Assembly (NCBI GenBank): GCA_021399435.1 | Contig: JAJTUP010000034.1 | Span: 766,765 to 830,764 of the forward strand | Direction: 5' to 3' | From: Diaporthe sp. PMI_573 | Lineage: Eukaryota; Ascomycota; Sordariomycetes; Diaporthales; Diaporthaceae | DNA length: 64,000 nt | Shown: in pieces, positions 54,611 through 64,000 of the stretch | How positions within the stretch are numbered: position 1 is the first letter of the stretch | Layout: each line of letters starts with the position of its first letter | The notes under the pieces: model-generated | What the model saw: only the letters and a program-made list of their open reading frames with translations | The model's database searches: none | Told to the model about the DNA's origin: nothing | Program-made: the position numbers and the translations under genes

Positions 54611-55936
54611 ATGTCTGACTTCGACGACCTCAGGGACGATGTTGCCACCGCCCCCGCCGCCCACCCCGGAGAGGCAGATGCGGCCGTCTCGGTCGCCGGC
54701 GACTCAACCGCCGCCGCCCCTGTCAACCCCCGGAAGCGCAAGAAGTCATCACGCGCGTCAGTGCTCCTGCTCCCTTGCCAGCATTTTATTCTCATCAAAC
54801 TCCCATTACCTGTCTTGCTCTGTATTTGTTTGGCCTTGGTGCCGCCTCGCTCCTTCGTGACACAGCCCAGCCCACCCCCCCCCCCAAGCCCCACCCAACC
54901 TTGTTCCCTCAACCACTCGCCTTCTTCGCGCTGACTGGCCTTGAATATGGGTGCCGGGCTGACCTCCGTCCTATCCTAGCTGTGACTTCTGCCATGTGAA
55001 CCACCAGCCTTGTGATAATGCAAAGCCCAGGTGTGGCTACTGTGAGAGACACAACAAGTCATGTCTGTACCTTCGGCCCCAGAAGAAAAGAGGCCCTGCT
55101 CAGGGCTACCGGAGTGCTCTGCACACACTGAGAGAGAGCGCCGCCGCCTGGGGCGCTGCCCTGAACCTCATCCCCAGCCTGGGCCCCGTGGTTGAGGGCT
55201 ACCTGAAGCAGCCCGAAGGCAAAAGACTGGTCAAGGCCATCCGGGACCCGTCTCAGCAGGAGTTCTTCATCCAGGCATGGCAACAGAGCGGCGTCTTCAA
55301 GACCTTCTTTGGCGATGAGGCGGCAGGTGAGAAACGGAGCATCACCCCGGATGCGACATTACCTACCTCAACAGCTCCAGTCTCGGCCCCTACGTTGCCA
55401 CAACAGCCACTGCTCTCGAATTTCGAGCCGACTCCAGATCCCATGCCGCCTGCATCGCGCCCCATCATATCGCCTTCTCGACCGCCAGTACCACAGCTCG
55501 CCCAGGCCCCTTCGCTGGACGCGATGCCAATGCCCAAATTCGATGCCAGCAACCCATTCAATTTTGTCCCAACCCCGTCTCCCTCTTCCCAGGATGGTCA
55601 CAGCAGACCAAGGCAGCCCAGTATGAGTGGCCGGCCGAGGCCTAGAGCAGAGTCAATATCCTTATCAGACATAATGGCAAAGGATGCGGCAAGATCGTGA
55701 GTCGCACTCCCCCGCCATCTTTGACCATACCCTGCTGACCCCTTTGCAGTTCCATCGGATTCACTCAAACGCTAGGCTCGCTCGGCTTCGCCCCAAATGA
55801 GACTCTCGAGGATTTCCTAGATCTGAGCTTCAATCCCGAACCACTAGAGCAGCCGCCCGAACAAGACCCTTTTCTGGGAAATGAGCAGGACCAGAAGGCT
55901 TACTACGAATTGCTGATGGGAAGGCGACTTGGGTGA
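54611..55936 (+). CDS. Zn2Cys6 fungal transcription regulator
   Basis: Exons are 54611-54756, 54980-55696 and 55750-55936, giving 349 residues. Introns are GTCAGT/CCTAG (223 nt) and GTGAGT/TGCAG (53 nt). The first intron junction completes the binuclear zinc cluster with spacing C-X2-C-X6-C-X6-C-X2-C-X6-C (CDFCHVNHQPC and CGYCERHNKSC), preceded by the basic NPRKRKKSSR and followed by RPQKKRGPAQGYR, a linker that should contact DNA phosphate. Next comes a helical block (LRESAAAWGAALNLIPSLG), a Pro/Ser-rich middle and a C-terminal acidic region (ETLEDFLDLSFNPEPLE), a plausible activation domain. It lacks the large fungal middle homology domain. Target genes cannot be told from sequence. The stop at 55934 directly follows the acidic tail; a further 3' exon is possible but not supported. 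Confidence 0.87.
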
Positions 55937-58313
55937 TGGCGAACAAGAAGTCCACAGTTTCAACACATGGCACAGTGGAGCCACCTTCAACGACTCCCTA
56001 ACAAGGGGTCAGAATGCTGGCCTCGGCGGAACCTCTCGCCAGCCCGCAAGGGCAATGATGGGGTCCCGGGCCCCCAGGTCCTTGAGATTTCGAGATAGGT
56101 TGGATCAGCCGAGCAAGTTTTTACCAAGATCCATCGCGTGGCCGTCCTAGTAACTGACGATACGCCGAAGAACAATATGGCTACGTCGACAGGCAACGGC
56201 TGCGATGATGGCGAGATGGATGTACTGCAGCGACCACCCGAGCATATGTTCATGCGAGACTAGACGATGCTCTAAGATGGTGCCAAGGGCTCACCCAGCG
56301 TCAAACTCGGGAACAGACTGACGAGGCTGTGTATGTCACGGGCAGTACGCACATCCAGAACGAGGATGGTGCGCGGAGGACTGGGCACAAGACCGTGTGT
56401 GGGGCTTTCAACAGCGAAGATCCATGACATCGGAGGCCCGGCTGCAAGACCTCTCTCGGCCGGGACGGGAGGAGGAGGGGGAACGGCGCGCGCCGAGGAT
56501 TGATCGGACCGTAGCCCGGTGCGCTCAAATTGCCAATTAACGTCGGCGAATGACTCGGGAGCTCGAATCGAGAGCGTCGAGATGATGCACAGGAGCTCGG
56601 GCGAATTGAGTTCTGGGGTGTCAGGGTGCGGAGACACCCGAGACTTGGCACTTGAAGAGGCGTCGTCAGCGCCTACTATATCTGCGAGGGCCCTGCTGCG
56701 GCACCGCCTCGCTTCTCCTCGCCGAATCTATTCATATGCTGCATCCAGTCAGTACCTAGTGTACGCATCATGTATAGTTTGTGCAGACAAATGATGGAAC
56801 TTTTGGGCTATGAGATGGCTGCGTCTGGGTGGAGGCATGAGTGGCTGGGGTAGGGCGTTTGATGCCTGGTTCCTTTGGGATCTGAGCAACAGAATCCAAA
56901 ACAAGTCGATTCTCGTCAGACATGCCAAACCAGCGGTTACAATAGTGGGGCTCCGGGCTCCGATCGGTCCTGCACATGCGCAGGCTGAGTGGCTGACTGA
57001 ATCACCGAAAGACTTGAACTGAACGGCCGAGCCGGCCGAGTGCAATAGTCTGGTTTTTGATTGCGGATACCGTAGGACGAGAGAGAGACATGTCGAGGAC
57101 AGGTGGAATAGAAACGGACAACAGTAGATTTGTCCGCGCCACCTCGGCTGGTAGATAATTACATTGTACATTGTATATTGGGTCTTGTAGGTGAGGAGTA
57201 GATTGTGATCGGGGGCAGTCTGTGAAATTCTCGAGATTGGCAGAGAGTCGATCCGGAATTCAAAAGAGGGTCCAGCACATTTCCGTATTGCGTACTGCGC
57301 TGTCCTGGTGTGGTCTTGGGCTGATGGGAACTGATGAACGGGCCAGTTAGCGGGCGATTTTGAGACGGACAGGGTCCTCAGAGCGCTCAGCCTCGTCGCC
57401 CTGCTCTCCCACTCTCCGTAATGCGGGCCCCTGGTTGCTCCCGAGGTCCCTGACAAGACCTGCCACACAGGGGAGCCGGCTGCCGTCCTCTTGTTTCTGC
57501 AGACCCAGCAGCCCAGGGTGTGCAGGTGTGTTGGCGTGGGCAGGCGCGGGAAGCTGAGGTGGGGGGGGGGGGGAATGGATGAGAGGGAGGGCGCCGCCTG
57601 CAGCTAAGGGAACCAAGCCTCCCACCAAGTTCCCCAACTGCAACAACAAGCCTTGAACCAAGGCACACTTGGAACTTGGCTGCATGCTCCTCCTTTTCTT
57701 TGCCTTCCTCTTTCTCCAACCACGCCGGCGCCGCCTTCCCCCGGTGACGCCAGGAGACCCCTTTTCTATTTGAGCTGCTGGACAACGTCAACAATCACCC
57801 TTCTATTCTGTTCTTGGCGCTGCCACCGCTGACCACCATCCGATCGCCTTGGCCTCGAAATCACGACCTTTCGCCCAGTCAACGCGCCCACCTCACCTCG
57901 ATTGCGAACCCGTGTAAATTCCTGCCAATCATCGCTACTGACCGACCGTCTCGCCTGGCCTTCTCTTTCCATGACAGCTGATTCAATTCGCCGCTTTGCC
58001 TCGCTTCCAACTGCTTACGAGATATCAAATCGACTGGAAACAAGTCGCGGCTGAAAGGCAACCCTCGCGCTGCAGGAGCACCTGTGATCAAGAAGAACTT
58101 GGGAATCTGGATCTGGATCACAGGCTCATTGGGGGTCGGTCCAAGAGAAGGGCGAGTAGAAGCGAGGGCGAGCCCGCCAACAACGACCCACGGCCTGTTG
58201 CGCTCTCGGGACCTACGGAACTCCGAGCTCGAATCCCGCCGACCACTCCTCGAGCAGGCGCCGCAAGGCAGTACGGGGCTCATGGTTGAGCCTGGTGATC
58301 AAAGTCACCAAAG
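55937..58313. other. Intergenic, 2.4 kb, no confident gene
   Basis: Several minus-strand frames (56272-56637, 56749-57468) have some length but no ATG-supported domain or conserved-looking block. A C/G homopolymer run occurs near 57560-57572. The last 600 bp look like a GC-rich promoter and 5' leader of the membrane protein gene. Confidence 0.4.
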
Positions 58314-60394
58314 ATGAATTTAACATACTGCAACACGACGGTGGAGGACATGGATAGTGAGCCTCCCAAAATGATTCCGCGCCGCTACCCGCGCCGCCCA
58401 AGTTGAATCCATGCTAATCCCACTGCTACCAGTCTCCGAGGTACCCATGGCCGGCCCCTTCACCTTCCACGAGTTGGCTCTTATGGTGTCTGCCGCAACT
58501 GCCCTCCTCTCCATGTTCATCAGCTTCTATTTAATATGGATGCATGCCTTGAACTACACAAAACCAGATGAGCAGAAGTAGTACGCATCTTCTGTCCCCA
58601 ACCCCCTCCCCCCCCCCCCCCAAGCTGAAATGGGGATCTACGCCCGGCTCACCATGCTAACCAGTCCGCCAGCATTATCCGTATCCTCCTCATGATTCCC
58701 ATCTACGCAGCCTCATCCTTCCTCCAGCTGAGATACTATCACCAGGCCGTCTACTTTGCTGTCATTTCCGACTGCTACGAGGCCTTCGCGATCTCATCCT
58801 TCTTTGCATTGCTGTGCCAGTACACAGCGGCCGACCTCCACTCGCAGAAACAATTCTTCAGAGAACTGCACCCCGTCAAGGAATGGGTTTGGCCGCTCAA
58901 CTGGTTCAAGAAGTGTTGCGGCGGCGACAGGGGCCCATGGCGCACGCCCGTCAGCGGTCTCACCTGGTTCAACATCATTTGGATCGGAATTTACCACTAC
59001 TGCTTCATACGTGTTGCCATGACCATCACCGCCGTTGTGAGTAACAAGTACGATCGTTACTGCGAAAGCTCCAACAGCCCTTACTTCGCGCACATCTGGG
59101 TGAGTTCTTCCTCTGTCATTGCTGTCGCCGCAGCGTATCCCGTCTAGCTAACACGCGCCGCCTGAAACAGTGCGCCAGTATCAACTGTGTCGCCGTCACC
59201 ATCGCCATGTATTGCGTTATCCAGTTCTACGTACAGCTCAAGACCGAGCTCTCCTCTCACAAGCCTTTCCTCAAGGTCTTGGCCATCAAGGGTGTTATTT
59301 TCCTCAGCTTCTGGCAGACAATGGCCATATCTGTCGGGACAGGGGAGCTCGACATCATCTCTCCTACTGCAACACTTGCTCATCCCGACATAGCCGTCGG
59401 CATACCCTCGCTGCTGCTTTGCATTGAGATGCTGCTATTTTCCGTCATGCACATCTGGGCATACCCCTGGCGACCATATCGACAGGACGCGCCTCCGATA
59501 TTCTATCCCTTGCCGAACAAAGAATCGACTGCACCTCGCCTGGAGAACGTACATATCCCACCGGCCGGAGGCTCTATAGGTCTGAAGGCGCTCTGGGATG
59601 CCCTGAATCTATGGGATGTCATCAAAGCGTTTGGTCGCGGCATGCGTTGGCTTTTCGTCGGGGCTAAGAAGCGTCGCGAGGACGTCAGCTATCGTAAGAA
59701 CGGAGACATAAACATGGATGGTAAGGACACATCATATCCTTTACATCCATATAATCGGGTGCCCGGGGCCAAGAGCACCGACCACTTGCCCATTGCGACC
59801 GAGTTTCGTAAGCAAACCCCAGCAACATGAATTGGCTGCTTTTGCTTGAGGCATAATCATGGAGCTGCGAAGATTGATGGCTCAATGGCTCAAATTCGCC
59901 ACCCTCTTGTAGACACCGTGCTTCTGGGCACTAGGTGCTGACTGTTCCCAGGACGAAGCACGTTTGGCATGAATCAACACCCAGGAGGGCAAAAGGCTAT
60001 CAGTCCGATCCAGGAGGAGGATCACGAGGAAGGGGCAGGCCTGATTGCGCATGCCCAAGCGGATCCATCGAGTACTACTCCCCTCGATCCGTATGACATT
60101 TATAAAGAAGACCACCAACCTTATGCAGCCGATTTAGGATATCGAGGAGCTGCGGGATTCCAGCCCGGATCCTACGAGTCGCAAACGAACCCCTTCCACG
60201 ACCGACGGCAACCTGTACAAACTCATGCGCTTTCCACAGATGGATATCATGAAGTACCAAACGCAGCAAATCAGCCTGTTAGCCCGGATGAGCCGCAGGG
60301 TGCGCGACGTGGACCGGACAATACACAACAAGTCGTTGGCGCAGCACTGTGGGGTGCCAACCCTCATCAACACCCCGGTGGACCCATGATATAG
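58314..60394 (+). CDS. Organic solute transporter Ostalpha/TMEM184 family membrane protein
   Basis: Five exons are 58314-58356, 58433-58580, 58673-59099, 59171-59807 and 59952-60394, giving 565 residues. All junctions keep phase; donors are GTGAGC, GTACGC, GTGAGT and GTAAGC. The first exon encodes MNLTYCNTTVEDMD with N-glycosylation sequons, so the short N-terminus is probably outside the membrane. About seven membrane helices follow, including FHELALMVSAATALLSMFIS, YIIRILLMIPIYAASSFLQL and VLAIKGVIFLSFWQTMAI. The block YYHQAVYFAVISDCYEAFAI matches the family hallmark around the invariant acidic R-E/D-C-Y-E region. A long cytoplasmic tail carries many Pro, Gln and charged residues. Animal relatives move bile acids or steroids; for the fungal TMEM184-type members the substrate is unknown and vacuolar or endosomal localisation is likely. 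Confidence 0.92.
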
Positions 60395-61067
60395 GGCGGG
60401 ACCTTGTTTCTAGCGGTGGCATATTTCGCACATGCATTTGGCGTTGGGTTTTCATTTGCTCAGGCTGGCAGGCATGGCATGGCACAAGTAAAAGGCAAAG
60501 AAGGGAAGGGAAGAGATTTGCATGTTTCGCGGTGAGATTTCGCGGTGAGATCCGAGCCGCGGATTCTAATCTCGGCTATGAAAGGTGGCACTGCTATATT
60601 TTGAGCAAGCAAAAGCACACAGGCATTTTCCCAAGGGTTTCAGTGATACCACTTACGTATGTTTTTGTTCTATTACCATGTCATTTAGTCAGATTTTGTC
60701 GTGGCAGCTTCTCCTTGTGCAAAAGAAGGAGAAACTCTACCAAATGACCAGAATATTTTCCCATAGTTGTAGATGCGTGTGTGTATGAGTGTGTGTGCAA
60801 TTTTGTGCAGTATCTTGCCAAGTTCGAGTATCTGGACGGCTCTGCCTGACAATATTGGTAGGCTTATACCAGCGAAGATTGGGATCACTACCCTGGGAGG
60901 CCAAGCCATTATTAGGCCGCGTGTTTCCCGTTGCCCAAAAGCGGCCCCAATTCACACTAGCAACCCGAGCCGAGCAACCGAAGCGAGACCGCGTCGCAGA
61001 ATCACGGCGCATCAATTATGCACAGAAACAAGGCTATATACTAATAAATATATTGGCTTTAGTCAGA

Positions 61068-61320
61068 CACGAGCTTTGCTTGGGTGTCCGCTACGTGGCC
61101 GCGGCATCTATCTAGTAAACCACCTGGAGCAGTGTTTATTGTGTAACCTCCTGCAGGATATCCTACCATATAATATCCTCTAGTATTGTATAGAACAACC
61201 TCCTATAGAATCACCTCCTACAGGTAACCGGGTAGAAGGTGAGGAGGCAGCCACAAGTGTTCCACAATGACGTTTCGAATTTTTTAAAATGTGGCTGCGC
61301 TACTGCAATAATGTATGTGA
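61068..61320 (+). repeat. Dispersed repeat copy R6 (short core)
   Basis: The entry block is CACGAGCTTTGCTTGGGTGT at 61068. It is followed by AAACCACCTGGAGCAGTGTT near 61118-61137 and only about six 15-bp units (CCTCCTGCAGGATAT, CCTCCTATAGAATCA). The exit block has CCGGGTAGAAGGTGAGG, CCACAATGACGTTTCG, AAAATGTGGCTGCGC and AATAATGTATGTGA, ending exactly at 61320. It lies about 110 bp from the stop codon of the RNA-repair-like gene. Confidence 0.85.
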
Positions 61321-61427
61321 AAGTCAATCGCGAACGCTATGCTACGCCCATGCTCCAACGCCCACGAGGCGAGACTCCTTCCCCCCCCCCTTCTTTTATC
61401 CCCGCGTACAACAATCAAATCAGTCCA

Positions 61428-64000
61428 TCAGGGGGTGGTGGATGACCCGCCGCCACTTCCGAACAAAAGGTCGGTCCGCGTGCGCCTCTCCCACACGACC
61501 GTGGCGTCGCTCCTGCGCTTGAAGTACAGGATCCGGTGCTGCGGGATGAACTCCTCGTCCGTCTGCTCTGTCTTCCACGCGTCCAGGGCCCTCTCCATTG
61601 CGCCGGCGAAGCGGTCCTCGTAGCCCACGATAAAGTCTCCGCTGTCGAGGGATGGGTCCTGCGGATTGGTTTTTATGGTTAGTTTAGAGCGACATGAGCC
61701 AGATTCATGTGATATCTTCATATTTGGGGGTGGGGGTGGGGGTGGGAGACAGTGTGCTAGACTTACCCAACGAAGCCGGTTCAGCACGTCGGACGCTGTC
61801 CTGAACTTCCCGGCTCCGGCTGGCTTGGAGACGACGACAGAGCGCGGCTGGTTGGTGGTTCTGCCCTTCCTTGATGCAGAGTGGACAGCCTGGTAGTCCT
61901 CGTAAACACTAGAGCCGTGTGCCGCTTCCTCCTCCTCCTCCTCCTCTTCCTCGTCAGACTCGTCGTCCCCGATGGTGTACTCGCCCCATTCGCGGGCGTC
62001 GATCTGCAGTGGCTTCAGGGCTGCCCGCCTGATCACGCCGGCTTCTACCCAGGACGTCCGCTCGTCGAAATACTTGGGATCCCCGCGGATCTGGTCCTCG
62101 AACTTCCTCAGCACGTCGACCAGCTTCTCCTGCATTGTCTTGTCGTCTGTCATACTGCCCTCGAGCTTGTCTAGGCCGACTAGGTAGAAGCCCTCATATT
62201 CGCCCTCCTCGTCTTCTGCCGAGCCGGCCGCCGAAGCCTCAACGAAACGAGCGGGCCAGAACCTCACGTGGAGATCTGGCAGGCGTCTGTTCAGGTCTAC
62301 CAGCAGTGACACGCACCGGGACTCGAGCCAGCCGACGAGACCTCTACCCTTGGTGAGAGAGCCGCCCCAGAACTGGACATTGATCTTGATGTAGCTCTTG
62401 AACGACTTGAGGAAGTCGGCCGACCCGTCTGTCTCGAGGAATTTCGACCACGTCATTCCTTCTTCCGAGAGCATCTTGTCTGCCCTCTGGAATTCCTCGG
62501 CGATGGTCCTAACAGATGGCACGGATGCGGCCAGACAGGTGTTCAGGGCCGGCGGGGCGTAGCCCAGGATAGCCAGGGCTTCTCGGTCTGTCCTCCTGTA
62601 TTTGAGCTGTTTATGGAAGAATGGATCGAAGGCAACGTCCGCTCGCCAGTTGAAACCGGCGTAGTGGTTGAAAAATGTTGCCAGCAGATCGGACAGAGAC
62701 ACAAAAGCGCTGTCATGAGCCAAAAGCTTGTGAATCCTCGCAAGAAGAACTGTAATCGGGATCCCGCCAAGGTAACCATACTTCAGCGCATAGATGCCCC
62801 TTCTCTTTGCCCACGTCTTGATGAAGCGATGGGCAAGCCTGAACTTGACAATGTCTGGCACCGAACGACGAACATAGTCGAGGTCACGGATCGACTTCAG
62901 CTTGTTCAGAGTTTGTGCCGACAATGACCAGGTCGGATCCGATGCAGGTAGCCTGAGGCAATCGGGCCACATCCCTGCGATAGCACCAGCAGGGGCATAC
63001 TGAAGGTCGATCTTGACGCCGTTGATGTCGAGTTCGAGCATTGTGCCAGTGTGAGCCTTCACACGCCGCATCACCCTCACGCCCTTGTCGGCAGCTTTGC
63101 GCAGCCGCTGGGTGGTGAGGGAAAAGAAAGTCGACGAGCTGAAGGGCCCGATGCAAAGGCAGTCGATATCGGAGGAAGCCGTCCACACGCCCAGGCCATA
63201 CGAGCCCACAGGTACGAGGACTAGAGGCGCGCTGGATCGGCCAGTGTCGACTGGTACAGTCGGCGCCGAGGTTTCGATTATTGTCTCGCGAAGTAGCTTG
63301 AAAGCTTCAGCGTGCTGCTGGGCTTCCTCTCCTGACGGGATGGCTTGGGCTTGCTTGAGCAACCCCGCTACATCGTCCTCAGTCTCGGACAAGTGCTTGA
63401 CCGTCTTCAGCTGAATAGCCGTGATGTTCGTAGCAGTATCTGGAGCCCCCTGGCTCTCTGTCTCGGGCCCAAGTCTCAGGATGGCTCGCACACCCCAGTG
63501 GTCACTGGCGAACTTGCCGACTTCTTCTGTGATGAAGCCGAACTTGTTGAATTTGAGAGTTTTGAAATAGTCTTCTGCCCTGATAAGAATTCTGTCATAT
63601 CTCTGAGGCCGCATATTGAAGCCGCTCCCGACGATCTCTGCAGTGAGGGCATTAGTAGTCGGGTCGTAGGTTGCTCCCTGTTCACCCTCGAAAGCTGCGT
63701 CGAGGTCATCGTCAGATGCCACCCCCTTCTCGAGTTGCAATTCCGTCCAGGTATCGACGAAACCACTCTCAACGAATGTTTCTTCGATATTTCGGAGGTA
63801 TGTGATCGACTGGGAGGTGACGGCTTTCTTCTCAAGAGCCTGGTTGATGGTATACGAAGATGTTGTGATGTTGAAGTCCCCAGTCAAGATTGTGGGGTTG
63901 TCGGGGTGCCTTTCGTCCAAATACTTTAGAATGGTCTCGACTTCCATCTTCTTAGCCGCGATCGAGCCGTCCTTGAGGCCATGCGTGAGATGCACAGCAG
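61428..64000 (-). CDS. EEP nuclease - poly(A)-polymerase-like - MJ1316 fusion (RNA repair-like), 5' end outside window
   Basis: The frame is open from the window edge to the stop at 61428. Three parts are visible. The first is the end of an endonuclease/exonuclease/phosphatase domain with TGDFN near visible residue 39 and SDHWGVRA near 166. The second is a poly(A)-polymerase-type nucleotidyltransferase: GSYGLGVW followed by DIDCLCIGP and KIDLQYAP (three Asp), the palm helical part YGYLGGIPITVLLARI, and an RNA-binding tail. The third, after an acidic Glu run, is a C-terminal MJ1316 (DUF504) domain with ASDVLNRLRW, GDFIVGYEDRF, IPQHRILYFKRR and VVWERRTRTD. A probable 108-nt intron with no stop lies at 61659-61766 (GTAAGT to CCGCAG), interrupting the MJ1316 domain after RLRW. 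Without it the visible product is 819 residues. The MJ1316 domain is proposed to recognise cyclic phosphate RNA ends, so the fusion suggests end processing and tailing of broken RNA. Confidence 0.88.
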   Translation of the reverse strand, partial: AVHLTHGLKDGSIAAKKMEVETILKYLDERHPDNPTILTGDFNITTSSYTINQALEKKAVTSQSITYLRNIEETFVESGFVDTWTELQLEKGVASDDDLDAAFEGEQGATYDPTTNALTAEIVGSGFNMRPQRYDRILIRAEDYFKTLKFNKFGFITEEVGKFASDHWGVRAILRLGPETESQGAPDTATNITAIQLKTVKHLSETEDDVAGLLKQAQAIPSGEEAQQHAEAFKLLRETIIETSAPTVPVDTGRSSAPLVLVPVGSYGLGVWTASSDIDCLCIGPFSSSTFFSLTTQRLRKAADKGVRVMRRVKAHTGTMLELDINGVKIDLQYAPAGAIAGMWPDCLRLPASDPTWSLSAQTLNKLKSIRDLDYVRRSVPDIVKFRLAHRFIKTWAKRRGIYALKYGYLGGIPITVLLARIHKLLAHDSAFVSLSDLLATFFNHYAGFNWRADVAFDPFFHKQLKYRRTDREALAILGYAPPALNTCLAASVPSVRTIAEEFQRADKMLSEEGMTWSKFLETDGSADFLKSFKSYIKINVQFWGGSLTKGRGLVGWLESRCVSLLVDLNRRLPDLHVRFWPARFVEASAAGSAEDEEGEYEGFYLVGLDKLEGSMTDDKTMQEKLVDVLRKFEDQIRGDPKYFDERTSWVEAGVIRRAALKPLQIDAREWGEYTIGDDESDEEEEEEEEEAAHGSSVYEDYQAVHSASRKGRTTNQPRSVVVSKPAGAGKFRTASDVLNRLRWVSLAHCLPPPPPPPNMKISHESGSCRSKLTIKTNPQDPSLDSGDFIVGYEDRFAGAMERALDAWKTEQTDEEFIPQHRILYFKRRSDATVVWERRTRTDLLFGSGGGSSTTP

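Noticed and set aside
56749..57468. 240-codon minus-strand frame
   Set aside because: It has no supported ATG near its start, no domain and a biased composition. It may be chance in a long spacer.

Overview
The window is nuclear DNA of a filamentous ascomycete. It carries mostly GC-rich, intron-poor genes split by short GT-AG introns of about 55-110 nt with CTRAY-like branch sites and NAG acceptors. Genes lie on both strands and are separated by 0.5-2 kb. The gene set (QutR-type quinate repressor, Hos3-class deacetylase, 2EXR protein, GH43 arabinanase, Zn2Cys6 regulator, Ostalpha/TMEM184 protein) is typical of Pezizomycotina, most likely a Sordariomycete; species cannot be named from sequence alone.

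Layout, left to right: the 3' end of a hypothetical protein (1-1604); a 2EXR-like protein (minus, 2386-4348); a convergent pair, DcpS decapping scavenger (plus, 4935-5991) and GILT-family thiol reductase (minus, 5948-6926), whose reading frames overlap by 44 bp; an atypical hexokinase-family protein (8089-9815); a Hos3-like histone deacetylase (10955-14467); a membrane-anchored PAN-like protein with a polyQ tail (15723-16735). From about 16.7 to 24.9 kb lies a poorer, repeat-bearing zone: two copies of a dispersed repeat, a pseudogene with several in-frame stops, a secreted GH43 arabinanase (19691-20650), a damaged GFA-family gene, and an orphan gene (23463-24560). Then come a MIT/coiled-coil protein resembling Atg38 with a GC-AG intron (25053-26658), a GRAM-VASt sterol-transfer (Lam/Ysp2-type) protein (27744-32245), a Pho84-like phosphate permease (33081-35539), homoserine O-acetyltransferase MET2 (36948-38542), the 2495-residue THO2 subunit in a single exon (39679-47166), an unknown two-exon gene (48193-49437), a QutR-like repressor (50521-53034), a Zn2Cys6 regulator (54611-55936), an Ostalpha/TMEM184 protein (58314-60394), and finally an RNA-repair-like fusion of an EEP nuclease, a poly(A)-polymerase module and a C-terminal MJ1316 domain (61428 to beyond the window end).

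The most interesting structure is not a gene. Six related copies of a 250-450 bp non-coding repeat sit in intergenic DNA at about 4.7, 18.1, 22.9, 32.7, 49.9 and 61.1 kb. The fuller copies share an entry block, a core array with a 15-bp period built on CCTCCTATAGGATAA, and a conserved exit block ending AATGTATGTGA. The 22.9-kb copy has this exit block at both ends in inverted orientation, so the family looks like a foldback/MITE-like element. I do not recognise it as a named family.

The genes are mostly unrelated housekeeping and regulatory functions, not a pathway cluster: mRNA export and turnover (THO2, DcpS, the EEP/PAP/MJ1316 protein), chromatin (Hos3), metabolism (MET2, phosphate uptake, hexokinase-like, arabinanase) and membrane contact or traffic (Lam-like, MIT protein, Ostalpha). 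Exon borders below were worked out by hand from splice signals and phase; they have not been checked against transcripts.
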